Part shown: positions 37,369 to 44,892 of the stretch, in pieces
Numbering within the stretch: position 1 is the stretch's first letter
Layout: each line of letters begins with the position of its first letter
NCBI GenBank assembly: GCA_964507445.1
Contig: CAZDQF010000002.1
Span: 62,001-126,000 of the forward strand
Direction of reading: 5' to 3'
DNA length: 64,000 nt
Source of the DNA: GCA-2683135 sp964507445
Lineage (GTDB): Bacteria; Planctomycetota; GCA-002687715
Notes under the pieces: generated by a model
The model's input: only the letters and a program-made list of their open reading frames with translations
Database searches by the model: none
Told to the model about the DNA's origin: nothing
Made by a program: the position numbers and the translations under genes

Positions 37369-37414
37369 GAGCCGCCGTTCGAAGCCACACCTCGATCGGC
37401 GGCTCTCCCTTTTT
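37369..37414 (+). terminator. structured hairpin repeat, copy 2, with T-run: Rho-independent terminator
   Basis: Stem GAGCCGCCG/CGGCGGCTC (37369-37377 with 37397-37405), the same interior as copy 1, then a T5 run at 37410-37414. Relative to copy 1, the stem's base pairs are swapped in a way that keeps pairing. This terminates the copper operon before the next promoter. Confidence 0.8.
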
Positions 37415-37483
37415 GTCGCGTGCCAGACCTGTCCAGGGGGGCGTGCGCGCCGACGTGATCTGTACGCTCGCCGGGTCGGGTCT

Positions 37484-37489
37484 TATAAT
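37484..37489 (+). promoter_or_regulatory. sigma-70-type -10 box TATAAT
   Basis: A perfect TATAAT 43 nt before ATG 37532. A transcript start near 37496 would give a ~36-nt leader with AAGAAGGAA as ribosome site. The -35 region (TGTACG at 17-bp spacing) is weak. Confidence 0.55.
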
Positions 37490-37531
37490 GGTGGGTCCCA
37501 CTTGCCCTTGAATTGAAGAAGGAACCCCCCA

Positions 37532-39124
37532 ATGGCGACCCGCGCAATGGTCGTCCTGCTGTTGGCGCCCATGGGCTCCTTCGCGGCGGGACAGTTGACC
37601 TCGTTGCCGGCGGCGAATCTCGTCAATCCGCAAGTGTTGACCTTCGACGTCGGAGCGCCCCCGGCCGGTCTGGTCGGTCCGAACGACCCCTACTTCGCCG
37701 CCTTCGGGTTGTGCGATATCAACATCGTCAATGCCCCCGGCGCCCACGCCGCGGTCGGGGACACCCTCTCCTCCGGCTTCATTGGCAACTGCATCGCCTC
37801 CGTCAACAACACCCTGGCCATCGTCCCTCCAGGATGCGCCATGGACGATCACAGCCCTGGGGCGGGATGGTCGTTCCGGTTGCTCCCGGGGACCACGGCG
37901 ACACAGTTCGGTGGCCTCATCGTTGACCAGACCGGGCACAACATGTCGGTGGAGACCTGGATGGGAGGAGTGCTCCAGGACACCTTCACGTTCAACATGG
38001 CGGGAGGATTCCCGAATCCCCACGTGTACTTCGAGGACCTGTCTGGGTTTGACGAGGTGCGGTTCCAGAACGTCGTCGCCACCGGGGGCTGGGGCATCGA
38101 CGACTTCACCCTGGGCAACGTCCTGGGCGCGCCCACCGGGGCCCCCTGCCCGCCGCTGGGGGGCTATCAGCTGAACTCGGCGTCGTCGTCCCTGACCGTC
38201 TCGGGGCTGGCGGATCCGGGCCCGTTCCTGCCCATCTTCAAGAACGCATCCGTGAACACCCCGGAGACCATGGACCTCTCGAGCAGCAACGTGGGGCTCC
38301 CGTTCGACATCGCCTTGCTGGTGGGGGGCGCCACCACCCCCGGCTGGATGATGACGGGAGGGGGACAGCTCATCAACATCGACATCAGCGACCCGGGCGT
38401 CTCGTTCTTCAACGGTGGCGTGCTGCCCAACCTGAGCACCAGCGCGTTCCCCGCGCCGAGCCTGCAGATCCCGTTCGCGGTCCCGATCCCGATCCTCGCT
38501 TCCGGGCAGCTGGGGGTCGTGAACCCCGCGAACCCGGATGGCATCAGCATGAGCCACGCCGCGGAGTATGTGGCAGAGACCTGCGCTACCTACCAGTCCT
38601 TCGAGACCACCATGGTGGGAGCGGGGAACGCCCCCATCGCGTGGAGCAACCCGTCCGCGGCCGGCGCGCCGTGGACTGTCCACTCCGGCGGCACCAGCTC
38701 CACCGGGACCGGGCCCACCTCAGCCCATTCCGGGAGCAACTACCTGTACTGCGAGACGTCCGCCATGTTCAACACGGTCTTCTCCGTGGACACCTGCCTG
38801 GTGGACCTGACGCAGATCTCCGGTGTCACCGGGGTGATGTCCTTCGCCCTCAGCCGCATCGGCGCCACCATCGGCTTCCTCGAGTTGTTCATCGATGACG
38901 GGTCCGGGGCGGGCTTCGTCCCCATCACGGACATGGCCACCGGGGTGCCGTTGCGGTACCTGGGATCGGACCCGACCAACCTGCAGGGGGGCACGGAGTG
39001 GACCGTGGAGACGGTGCCGTTCCTGCACAACATCGCGGGCACCGCCATCACCGTGCGGTTCCGGTACACATCCAGCAGCAGCTTCACCGGCGACATCGCC
39101 ATCGACGACGTGGTGTTTCAGTAG
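37532..39124 (+). CDS. exported MAM-domain-like protein with a GGQ/PDG planctomycete module
   Basis: A 530-residue secreted protein with a signal peptide (1-20). The N-terminal half looks like a beta-sandwich (GWSFRLLPG, GWGIDDFTLG). Residues ~210-350 hold a module with FDIALLVGG, GGGQLINIDISDPG, FFNGG and NPANPDGISMSHAAEY. A recognisable relative of this module occurs in the protein at 62217-64000. The C-terminal ~175 residues resemble a MAM domain: FETTMVG, a GPTSAHSGSNYLYCE segment and closing GDIAIDDVVF. MAM domains are adhesive in animals. No enzyme motif is visible, so a surface or matrix role is inferred. Confidence 0.65.
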   Translation: MATRAMVVLLLAPMGSFAAGQLTSLPAANLVNPQVLTFDVGAPPAGLVGPNDPYFAAFGLCDINIVNAPGAHAAVGDTLSSGFIGNCIASVNNTLAIVPPGCAMDDHSPGAGWSFRLLPGTTATQFGGLIVDQTGHNMSVETWMGGVLQDTFTFNMAGGFPNPHVYFEDLSGFDEVRFQNVVATGGWGIDDFTLGNVLGAPTGAPCPPLGGYQLNSASSSLTVSGLADPGPFLPIFKNASVNTPETMDLSSSNVGLPFDIALLVGGATTPGWMMTGGGQLINIDISDPGVSFFNGGVLPNLSTSAFPAPSLQIPFAVPIPILASGQLGVVNPANPDGISMSHAAEYVAETCATYQSFETTMVGAGNAPIAWSNPSAAGAPWTVHSGGTSSTGTGPTSAHSGSNYLYCETSAMFNTVFSVDTCLVDLTQISGVTGVMSFALSRIGATIGFLELFIDDGSGAGFVPITDMATGVPLRYLGSDPTNLQGGTEWTVETVPFLHNIAGTAITVRFRYTSSSSFTGDIAIDDVVFQ

Positions 39125-39157
39125 TCGGGGGGGCCGCGGATCGCAGCAGGGGTGTGG

Positions 39158-39187
39158 GCGCGCCACGGCCGGAGCCAGGTGGCGCGC
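39158..39187. terminator. hairpin between convergent genes
   Basis: GCGCGCCAC (39158-39166) pairs with GTGGCGCGC (39179-39187) around a 12-nt loop, between the MAM-protein stop (39124) and the minus-strand propeller stop (39202). It can act on both strands. Confidence 0.6.
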
Positions 39188-39201
39188 TTGCTCGAGAGCG
39201 G

Positions 39202-40254
39202 CTACTTGATCCCGGAGATGGCGACCACGCTGCCCTTGCCCTCGTCGAAGGCCGGTCCGAGGGTGGCGACATAGAGCCGCCCATCGGGGCCGAAGGCACA
39301 GGACACCGGGCCCTTCAGGTCCGCGTCGATCATGGAGATCTCGGCGGCGCCGCCGTCCGCCGTCAGGCCGACACGGGCGACCCGTCCCGATTTCACGGAC
39401 TTCAGGTCCCAGTTGTTGTCCACAACCACCAGGTCATCCGAGCCGGGGATGCGGTCCATGCCCATGGGGTCGAACAGACCCGGTAGGGTCCACTGCTGAA
39501 CCGGTTTGGCGGTCTTCACGTTCCACTTCACCAACAGGCCGTCGTCCTTGCCGCCGGCGCCGGAGTAGAGCACCAGCACCGCGTCGTCACCCCAGGGGAG
39601 GCTCATCATGGGTGAGTTGGTGGCGATGCCGTTGTCGTCGGCGGAGGCGAGGGTGGTGAGCTTGGCGGTGCTCGGGTCCAGCTGGAGCAGCCAGGACTTG
39701 GCGTCCGCCCCCTGCCCGCAGACGTACACCGTGTCGCTCCCGGGGGCCGTGGAGAAACCTACCAGGTTGCCCTCTCCCAGGTCCTTGGAGTCCTCGCTGG
39801 TCGGGTCCAGGCCGTTGCTGGCCTTGCCCGTGCTGGCGGCCCCGGGACCGTTGAAGAGGAGGACGTTGTCCTTGCTGTCCTTCAGCCCGCCGTTGCTCAC
39901 CGCGAGCAGGGAGTCGTTGACCCAGACGGCGCCCACGGGCCCGAGCTTGAAGCGATCGGGCTCGCCGTCCTTCCCCGGCTTCCAGTACTCCGTGGCCATG
40001 CCGGTCACGTAGTCCTCTGTCTTGCCGTCGCTCCACACCACCACCCGACCGTTGCCGTTCTCCTTGCCGGGACCGGCGGTGCACACCGTGAGCTTGCCGC
40101 CAGGGCTGAAGGTGACGCAGGCGGGGTTGTTGAGGCCGTCCAGGACGGCCTCCTGGGTGACGCCGCCCTCTCCGGAGGCTTCGCCTTCGCCGCCGCAGGA
40201 CGGGAGCAGGGTCAGGGCGATCAGGATGAGGACGGTGGTCGGGACGCAGCGCAT
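39202..40254 (-). CDS. propeller-fold (NHL/SMP-30-like) lipoprotein
   Basis: A 350-residue lipoprotein: lipobox LLPSC, then propeller-type strands with repeated turns (NPACVTFSPGGKLTVCT, GPVGAVWVNDSLLAVSNGG, LFDPMGMDRIPGSDDLVVVDNN, GPVSCAFGPDGRLYVATLG). No catalytic residues can be assigned. ATG 40254 is preceded by GAGGAG at good spacing; the open frame extends much further upstream but there it only mirrors the divergent selenoprotein gene. The two genes share a ~130-nt divergent promoter region. Confidence 0.75.
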   Translation of the reverse strand: MRCVPTTVLILIALTLLPSCGGEGEASGEGGVTQEAVLDGLNNPACVTFSPGGKLTVCTAGPGKENGNGRVVVWSDGKTEDYVTGMATEYWKPGKDGEPDRFKLGPVGAVWVNDSLLAVSNGGLKDSKDNVLLFNGPGAASTGKASNGLDPTSEDSKDLGEGNLVGFSTAPGSDTVYVCGQGADAKSWLLQLDPSTAKLTTLASADDNGIATNSPMMSLPWGDDAVLVLYSGAGGKDDGLLVKWNVKTAKPVQQWTLPGLFDPMGMDRIPGSDDLVVVDNNWDLKSVKSGRVARVGLTADGGAAEISMIDADLKGPVSCAFGPDGRLYVATLGPAFDEGKGSVVAISGIK

Positions 40255-40302
40255 GAGAGGATCTCCTCGGTTTTGTTGAGGGGCTTTTACCACAGGGAAT
40301 AA

Positions 40303-40345
40303 CCGGCATAAATCCCCGGCGATGCCGGTCGCGACGCGGGATAAT
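40303..40345. promoter_or_regulatory. divergent promoter region with inverted repeat and GATAAT box
   Basis: CCGGCAT (40303-40309) and ATGCCGG (40322-40328) form an inverted repeat between the divergent propeller and selenoprotein genes. GATAAT (40340-40345) is a plausible plus-strand -10. No clear -35. The inverted repeat could be an operator. Confidence 0.35.
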
Positions 40346-40386
40346 GGGAAGACATGGTGCCCACCCACCAGAGCAGGAGATTTGCG

Positions 40387-41346
40387 GTGCACAGAACTCT
40401 CGTGTTCATGATCCTGATGCTGTCCCTGACGGTCCCCGTGATCGCCCAGGAGGCGAAGATTGCCTGGTACGGCACCTGGGAGGACGGTCTGGCTGCCGCC
40501 AAGGCCTCCGGGCGCCCCATCCTCCTCGTCGCAGCGGCTCCCCATTGCAAGCAGGTCCCGGGGATCTGGTGACCGGGGAAGCAGTTCATGGACAGGAGTT
40601 ACCTGTCCAACCAGGAGGTGGTGGAGGCATCCCGGGACTTCGTCTGCATCCGCCTCGCCACCTACGAGAACGCCGCGGAAGCGAAGATCCTGAAGGACAT
40701 CTTCACCGGTCGCTCCGGGGAGCTCGAGAACACCACCTTCGTGGTCCTGGGCCCGGACGGTAAGCGTCGTCACTCCCGCTCTGGCAGGAGCCCTCGCCAC
40801 GCCTACGACAGCGTCGAGGCCATGGTCCGTTCCCTCCGCCGCGTGTCCGAGCGCTACAAGCAGCGCTCACGCAAGCCGAAGCCGACTTTGCCTGCCATGG
40901 AGTCGTTCCGCCTGTCCCTCAACGTCGCCGCATGTGACAGCCTCCCCAACGTCGTGGTCATCGGGGACAAGAAGGCCCGCGCGGGCATCGAGAAGAAGCT
41001 GGCGTCCCTGGCGTGGCACAAGGAACTCCAGGGACAGTTCGTCTTTGGTCGCGCCGAGACCCGCGAGGAGCTGGAGGTCGTTGACGGGCTCCCCATGAAG
41101 GCCGCCGTCGCCGTCATCCAGCCCGACCGGTTCGGCCTGAAGGGCAAGGTCCTGGCCCATGTCTCCGCCAACGCGTCGGTGAAGGACCTGGAGAAGGCGC
41201 TCCGCGAGGGGCTCGCCAAACACGAGATCTACAGCAAGGACACCCGCCGCCACCGCTCCCAGGGGCGCCGCGCCGGCGCCAGGTGGGAGACCAAGATCCC
41301 GGTGACCGATCCGGGTCGGCCGCCCCGTCGCGGCGGCGGCCGTTGA
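40387..41346 (+). CDS. exported thioredoxin-like selenoprotein (UGA 40570-40572 = selenocysteine)
   Basis: A 319-residue protein when UGA codon 62 is read as selenocysteine. GTG 40387 is preferred because AGGAG lies 7 nt upstream; the same frame opens at ATG 40354. A signal segment (HRTLVFMILMLSLTVPVIAQ) is followed by a thioredoxin-like start (YGTWEDGLAAAKASGRPILLVAAAPHC). Then comes PGIW-U-PGKQFM, with Sec at the N-end of the first helix where the family redox Cys lies, and Cys54 eight residues earlier. The next strand-helix region continues in the same frame without an internal start (VVEASRDFVCIRLATYENA, NTTFVVLGPDGK). The C-terminal ~140 residues are a second alpha/beta part, then a basic tail. 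A SECIS-like hairpin follows the UGA. Its partner is unknown; thiol oxidoreductase or peroxidase activity is inferred. Confidence 0.8.
40570..40608 (+). promoter_or_regulatory. UGA selenocysteine codon with bacterial SECIS-like hairpin
   Basis: UGA at 40570-40572. A perfect 7-bp stem GGACAGG/CCTGTCC (40590-40596 with 40602-40608) closes the 5-nt loop AGTTA. The loop begins 24 nt after the UGA and has G at its second position. This meets the published bacterial SECIS rule (loop 16-37 nt away, G among the first two loop bases). Confidence 0.75.
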
Positions 41347-41364
41347 CCCTTGATCCAAGGCTGA

Positions 41365-41394
41365 GCGGCGGCGAGCTCTTGACTGCGCCGCCGC
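41365..41394. terminator. hairpin between convergent selenoprotein and MFS genes
   Basis: GCGGCGGCG (41365-41373) pairs with CGCCGCCGC (41386-41394), 12-nt loop, lying between stops at 41346 and 41401. No T-run; probably bidirectional. Confidence 0.6.
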
Positions 41395-41400
41395 CGCCCG

Positions 41401-43059
41401 TCAGTCCCCTGAGCCCGTGAGTTCCACCGGCTTGTAACCGCCCCGGGACCGGAAGTAGAGGGCGATGATGCCGAAGGCCACCACCAGGATGGCGGGGAAA
41501 CGGGCCGCGTACTTGAGCACCGAGCGTCCTGCTGCGTCCGTTTCCTTGTTGTAGACGCCGCGCAGCCGTTCCGCTTCCTCTGCGTCTGCGTCCATCCAGT
41601 CCCAGCCGGCCTGGATCCGCGCCTTGGACTTGTCATCCAGCCCGTCGGTCTTCTCGCCGCGGTCATCGTCCCCGTTGTTGTTGCCGTCCTCGTCTGGCTT
41701 GATCAAGACCAGGGGGTCGACCTTGGCATGGGGCATACCCAGGAAGTCGCCATCGGCGCTCGCCTTCTCGACGAAGGCAGCCTCCTTCTCATTGAGCGAC
41801 TCGTGGATGGTCTTGTCGAACGCCACTCCGAGCAGCGGGGTCCCGATGATGCCCATGGTGAGCAGCCCCATGGCGGAGACCGTGTTCAGCGTCAGCGCGC
41901 CGCCCTGTGGGTATCGCTCGGAGGTGAAGCCGAGGATGCACGGCCAGTAGTAGGTCTGCCCCACCGCATAGAGGATGAACGCTACGAACACGGCGGTGCC
42001 CGCGGCGCCGGAGAGCCAGTACAGGCCCACGGCGGACAGCAGGCCGCTGGTGGCCAGCAGGGTCGGTGGCGTGAAGAAGCGCAGGATGCTGCCGGCGAAC
42101 ACCCGCAGCAGCAGCATGATGGTCATGGAGAAGACGATGGCGAAGGTGGGGTTGATCTTCATGTCTTCCAGGACCGGCTTCATGAGCGGCTGGATGAACG
42201 CGTCCGTGGAGAGCTCGGCGGTGGCCACCGGCATCATCAGGCAGCAAAGGAGGAAGAACAGGGGTTTGCCCAGGGACTTGACCATGAACCCGAAGCCGAC
42301 CCCGATGATGCCGCCGATGAGGAGGCTGTACATCAGCCAATCCGTCTCGGTGGCGAAGCCGAGGACGCCACCCAACTGATAGACCAGCAGCACAGAGGCC
42401 AGGGTGGCGGTGAGGAAGCCCACCTGCTTGAGCATGTCCATGTAGGGGACGCCGGCCTGGACTCGTTCGTCCACCGGGAAGCGGCAGGGGAAGTACATGA
42501 GGGCATAGGCCACCGTGGGGAGGAGGATCCACAGGGCGTGCCACTCCCAGCTCAATGCGAACAGCGCGTCAGCGCCCATGATCAGCACGGCGCCTCCAGC
42601 CACCCCGGCGGGCCAGGCGGCGTGCAGCACCGTGAGGCGAGTCGTCTTGTCCTTGGGGTAGACCGCGGCGCAGATCGGATTGATCACCGCTTCGACGATG
42701 CCGTGTCCGAGGCCGGCGCAGATCGCGGCGTAGTACAGCTGGTCGTAGTTGGTGGCGAGGTAGGCCATCACGCCGGACGCGGCCTGCAACAGGAACGCGA
42801 TGTACATGGGAGCCTTGTAGCCGGTGCGGTCCACCACCAGACTGAACAGGATCATGGTGACGGCGATGGGCCAGAAGGACGCGCCCATGATCTCACCCAC
42901 CTGCTGGAAGGAGAGGGTGAGTTTCTCGCCGTACTCACCGCCTTTGGTGAGCCGGAACGCGAACCCGGTTCCCGCGGCGGCGAGGGACAGGAAGCTCCCC
43001 CAGAACAGGAGCTTCTTGTCTCGCTCGGTGAGGTCCTTGGCTGTGACGACCTGACTCAT
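41401..43059 (-). CDS. MFS transporter with a charged insertion before the last helix
   Basis: A 552-residue major facilitator protein of the inner membrane with about 12 hydrophobic helices (for example ASFWPIAVTMILFSLVV, FLTATLASVLLVYQLGGVL, SAMGLLTMGIIGTPLLGVAF). The motif DRTGYKAPM fits the loop 2-3 signature (G/D-R-x-G-R-R). Between the last two helices lies a ~100-residue hydrophilic stretch rich in Asp, Asn, Lys and Glu (GNNNGDDDRGEK), which is unusual and probably periplasmic or cytosolic. The substrate is not evident; sugar or nucleoside-type MFS carriers are the closest in feel. The start is ATG 43059. Confidence 0.8.
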   Translation of the reverse strand: MSQVVTAKDLTERDKKLLFWGSFLSLAAAGTGFAFRLTKGGEYGEKLTLSFQQVGEIMGASFWPIAVTMILFSLVVDRTGYKAPMYIAFLLQAASGVMAYLATNYDQLYYAAICAGLGHGIVEAVINPICAAVYPKDKTTRLTVLHAAWPAGVAGGAVLIMGADALFALSWEWHALWILLPTVAYALMYFPCRFPVDERVQAGVPYMDMLKQVGFLTATLASVLLVYQLGGVLGFATETDWLMYSLLIGGIIGVGFGFMVKSLGKPLFFLLCCLMMPVATAELSTDAFIQPLMKPVLEDMKINPTFAIVFSMTIMLLLRVFAGSILRFFTPPTLLATSGLLSAVGLYWLSGAAGTAVFVAFILYAVGQTYYWPCILGFTSERYPQGGALTLNTVSAMGLLTMGIIGTPLLGVAFDKTIHESLNEKEAAFVEKASADGDFLGMPHAKVDPLVLIKPDEDGNNNGDDDRGEKTDGLDDKSKARIQAGWDWMDADAEEAERLRGVYNKETDAAGRSVLKYAARFPAILVVAFGIIALYFRSRGGYKPVELTGSGD

Positions 43060-43191
43060 GGTGGCCTCGCTGATGTGTCCTGTGGTGTCTGTTCGGGGCG
43101 AGTGGATGGGACAGCCTGATCATGGAGGCCGCCCCCATCCTCGCCGTGACACATGGTTTACCAGAACCTCGGAGGAGCCGGACCGGGAGGC

Positions 43192-43647
43192 TCAGTCTGC
43201 CCGGGGCCGCTCCCACCGCAACCATGACGTCAGCATCCAGAGGGGGCCGATGAGCAGGTGCCCGAGGTTGCGATGGAGGGCGGGTTGATTGCGCTCGAAG
43301 TGGAGGTGCCCCACGTAGAGGAGGACCCAGCCCACGCCCATCAACGCCCAAAGGGCCACGGGAGGGATGATCCCCCCCAGGAGGTAGGCGGCGGCGCCGA
43401 GGGCTGCCAACGGCGTCACGAGCCTCCAATCCAACCGGAGGCACCAGCAAAGTGCGGCCAGAACGGTCAGCTGAGCCACGTCCATGCCCGGCACCGGAAG
43501 GTTGATGCAACCGGTGAGGCCGAGTGTGGCGACGAGCACGGCTGGGATACCGAGGGCGTGCAGGAACCGGTTGCCTGCGGAGCGATGGCAGCTTTCGTAG
43601 TCCGAGAGCCACCGTGCGAGGCGTGGAGACGGGGTGGGTTCTCTCAC
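43192..43647 (-). CDS. Mpo1-like (DUF962) membrane protein
   Basis: A ~151-residue membrane protein with DUF962/Mpo1 landmarks: WLSDYESCHRSAGNRFLHALGIP near the start and GHLHFERNQPAL with IGPLWML near the end, plus four hydrophobic helices. Yeast Mpo1 is an Fe(II) dioxygenase in alpha-oxidation of 2-hydroxy fatty acids, and the His residues in HxxxxNxxxH and GHxxFERN are the likely iron ligands. GTG 43647 is proposed as start because the conserved domain begins 11 residues later; upstream codons cross the AT-rich promoter. It is divergent from the porin gene. Confidence 0.75.
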   Translation of the reverse strand: MREPTPSPRLARWLSDYESCHRSAGNRFLHALGIPAVLVATLGLTGCINLPVPGMDVAQLTVLAALCWCLRLDWRLVTPLAALGAAAYLLGGIIPPVALWALMGVGWVLLYVGHLHFERNQPALHRNLGHLLIGPLWMLTSWLRWERPRAD

Positions 43648-43669
43648 GGGATGGACAGAGAAGGGGCGA

Positions 43670-43701
43670 CTAATGCCGAATATTCCGATATTATAGTTTT
43701 C
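43670..43701. promoter_or_regulatory. AT-rich divergent promoter island
   Basis: About 30 nt of strikingly AT-rich sequence (GAATATTCCGATATTATAGTTTT) in an otherwise GC-rich region, between the Mpo1-like and porin genes. TATTAT (43689-43694) is a -10 candidate for the porin operon; the dyad GAATATTC could be an operator core. Confidence 0.5.
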
Positions 43702-43718
43702 TTCCCGTAGGTGACTTC

Positions 43719-44888
43719 GTGATCTTCCACCGATTCCGCACTTTGACGCCCCACCCAGGGTGGTGTGGGCGCTGGGCCGTGGTTGCGCTGTGTCTGCTGC
43801 TCGCATCAGGATGCGTGACGGGGAGGCCCTCTGACGAACCCGGCCCCCGGTCCGGATCACCGAGCGACGATCCGGTCATCCTAACCCCGACGGACGAGGT
43901 GTTGGACGCGGTGCAGGAGTCAGGGGCCGAGGAGGTCGAGAGCTCCCTCCTCGACGACCTCATCGACCAGGCCCAGTTCACCATCGACATCGCCTCGCGG
44001 GTGTCGTTCTCCCGTGAGCTCGACAAGGTCGGCATCCGGAACATGCTCGGGTTCGACTACCGGCAGGTGTTCTCTGGGCGCACCGGAGACTGGGGGGTGA
44101 TGGTGCTTCAGGGCTATCTGACCCGCAGCGACCACGAGCCCCGTCGTCCGCCGTTCATCGCCGATGATCACGACACGGAGTTCCAGTTCCGGATCTTCAG
44201 CTTCAACTACACCGGCCTCGCGCGGGGGCGGCTCAACTTCAAGGTGGGCCACGTGGAGTTGCCCTACGGTCTCGAGGCCACCGTGGACACCAACGGGACC
44301 TTGCGCCAGTTCCTGCCGGGCGCCAACCTGGGTTACAAGGCGGATTGGGGCGTGACGGTCAACGGCGTGCTGCCGGAGTTCGAGTATGAGGTGGCCCTCA
44401 CCCAGGGCGCAGGGAACGAACCCGACATGGAGGACGGTCGGTTCCTGCTGACCGGTCGCGTGGGCACGCCCATCGAGGCGGATCGCATCTTCGGTGGCTC
44501 GTTCATGTACGCCCGACTCCCTGGTGGTGGTGGAGACCGTTTCACCCGCTGGCGGGTCGGCGCGGACTACCAGGAGTTCGCTCTGGAGCCGTTCGCCGTG
44601 TCGGCGGAGCTGTCCGTCGGCGAAGACGACTCCATGGGCGTGATGAACCTGCTGGGGGAGTTGAGCTGGTCCACCCCTTTCAACGATTGGTTCGTCTATG
44701 GGCAGGTGCGGGTCCTGGCTCGGGAGCGCACGGAGTCCTGGGATGAGGCGGTGCAGGCGGCCCTCGGGGTTTCGTTCCGCCCCGACCTCCATTGGAACTT
44801 CAGCCTCCAGCTGAGCCAGGACCTGGAGACGTTCCACGGCAAGCCAGAGGACACGTTCCTCAGCTTTCAGACGAGATACAGGTTCTGA
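43719..44888 (+). CDS. outer-membrane porin-like beta-barrel protein
   Basis: A 389-residue protein with an N-terminal signal/lipobox-like segment (ALCLLLASGCV), an acidic linker that may be a short coiled coil (VESSLLDDLIDQAQFTID), then barrel strands with alternating residues (RIFSFNYTGLARGRLNFKVGHVELPYGLEA, FEYEVALTQGAG, LGVSFRPDLHWNFSLQLSQDLETF). It ends in aromatic RYRF, the C-terminal beta signal. This suggests an outer-membrane porin of the phosphate-selective type or similar. The Cys at the lipobox position would also allow lipidation; a GTG start is used. It is the first gene of a three-gene operon with a sensor kinase, which suggests regulated uptake or sensing. Confidence 0.7.
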   Translation: MIFHRFRTLTPHPGWCGRWAVVALCLLLASGCVTGRPSDEPGPRSGSPSDDPVILTPTDEVLDAVQESGAEEVESSLLDDLIDQAQFTIDIASRVSFSRELDKVGIRNMLGFDYRQVFSGRTGDWGVMVLQGYLTRSDHEPRRPPFIADDHDTEFQFRIFSFNYTGLARGRLNFKVGHVELPYGLEATVDTNGTLRQFLPGANLGYKADWGVTVNGVLPEFEYEVALTQGAGNEPDMEDGRFLLTGRVGTPIEADRIFGGSFMYARLPGGGGDRFTRWRVGADYQEFALEPFAVSAELSVGEDDSMGVMNLLGELSWSTPFNDWFVYGQVRVLARERTESWDEAVQAALGVSFRPDLHWNFSLQLSQDLETFHGKPEDTFLSFQTRYRF

Positions 44889-44892
44889 CGTC

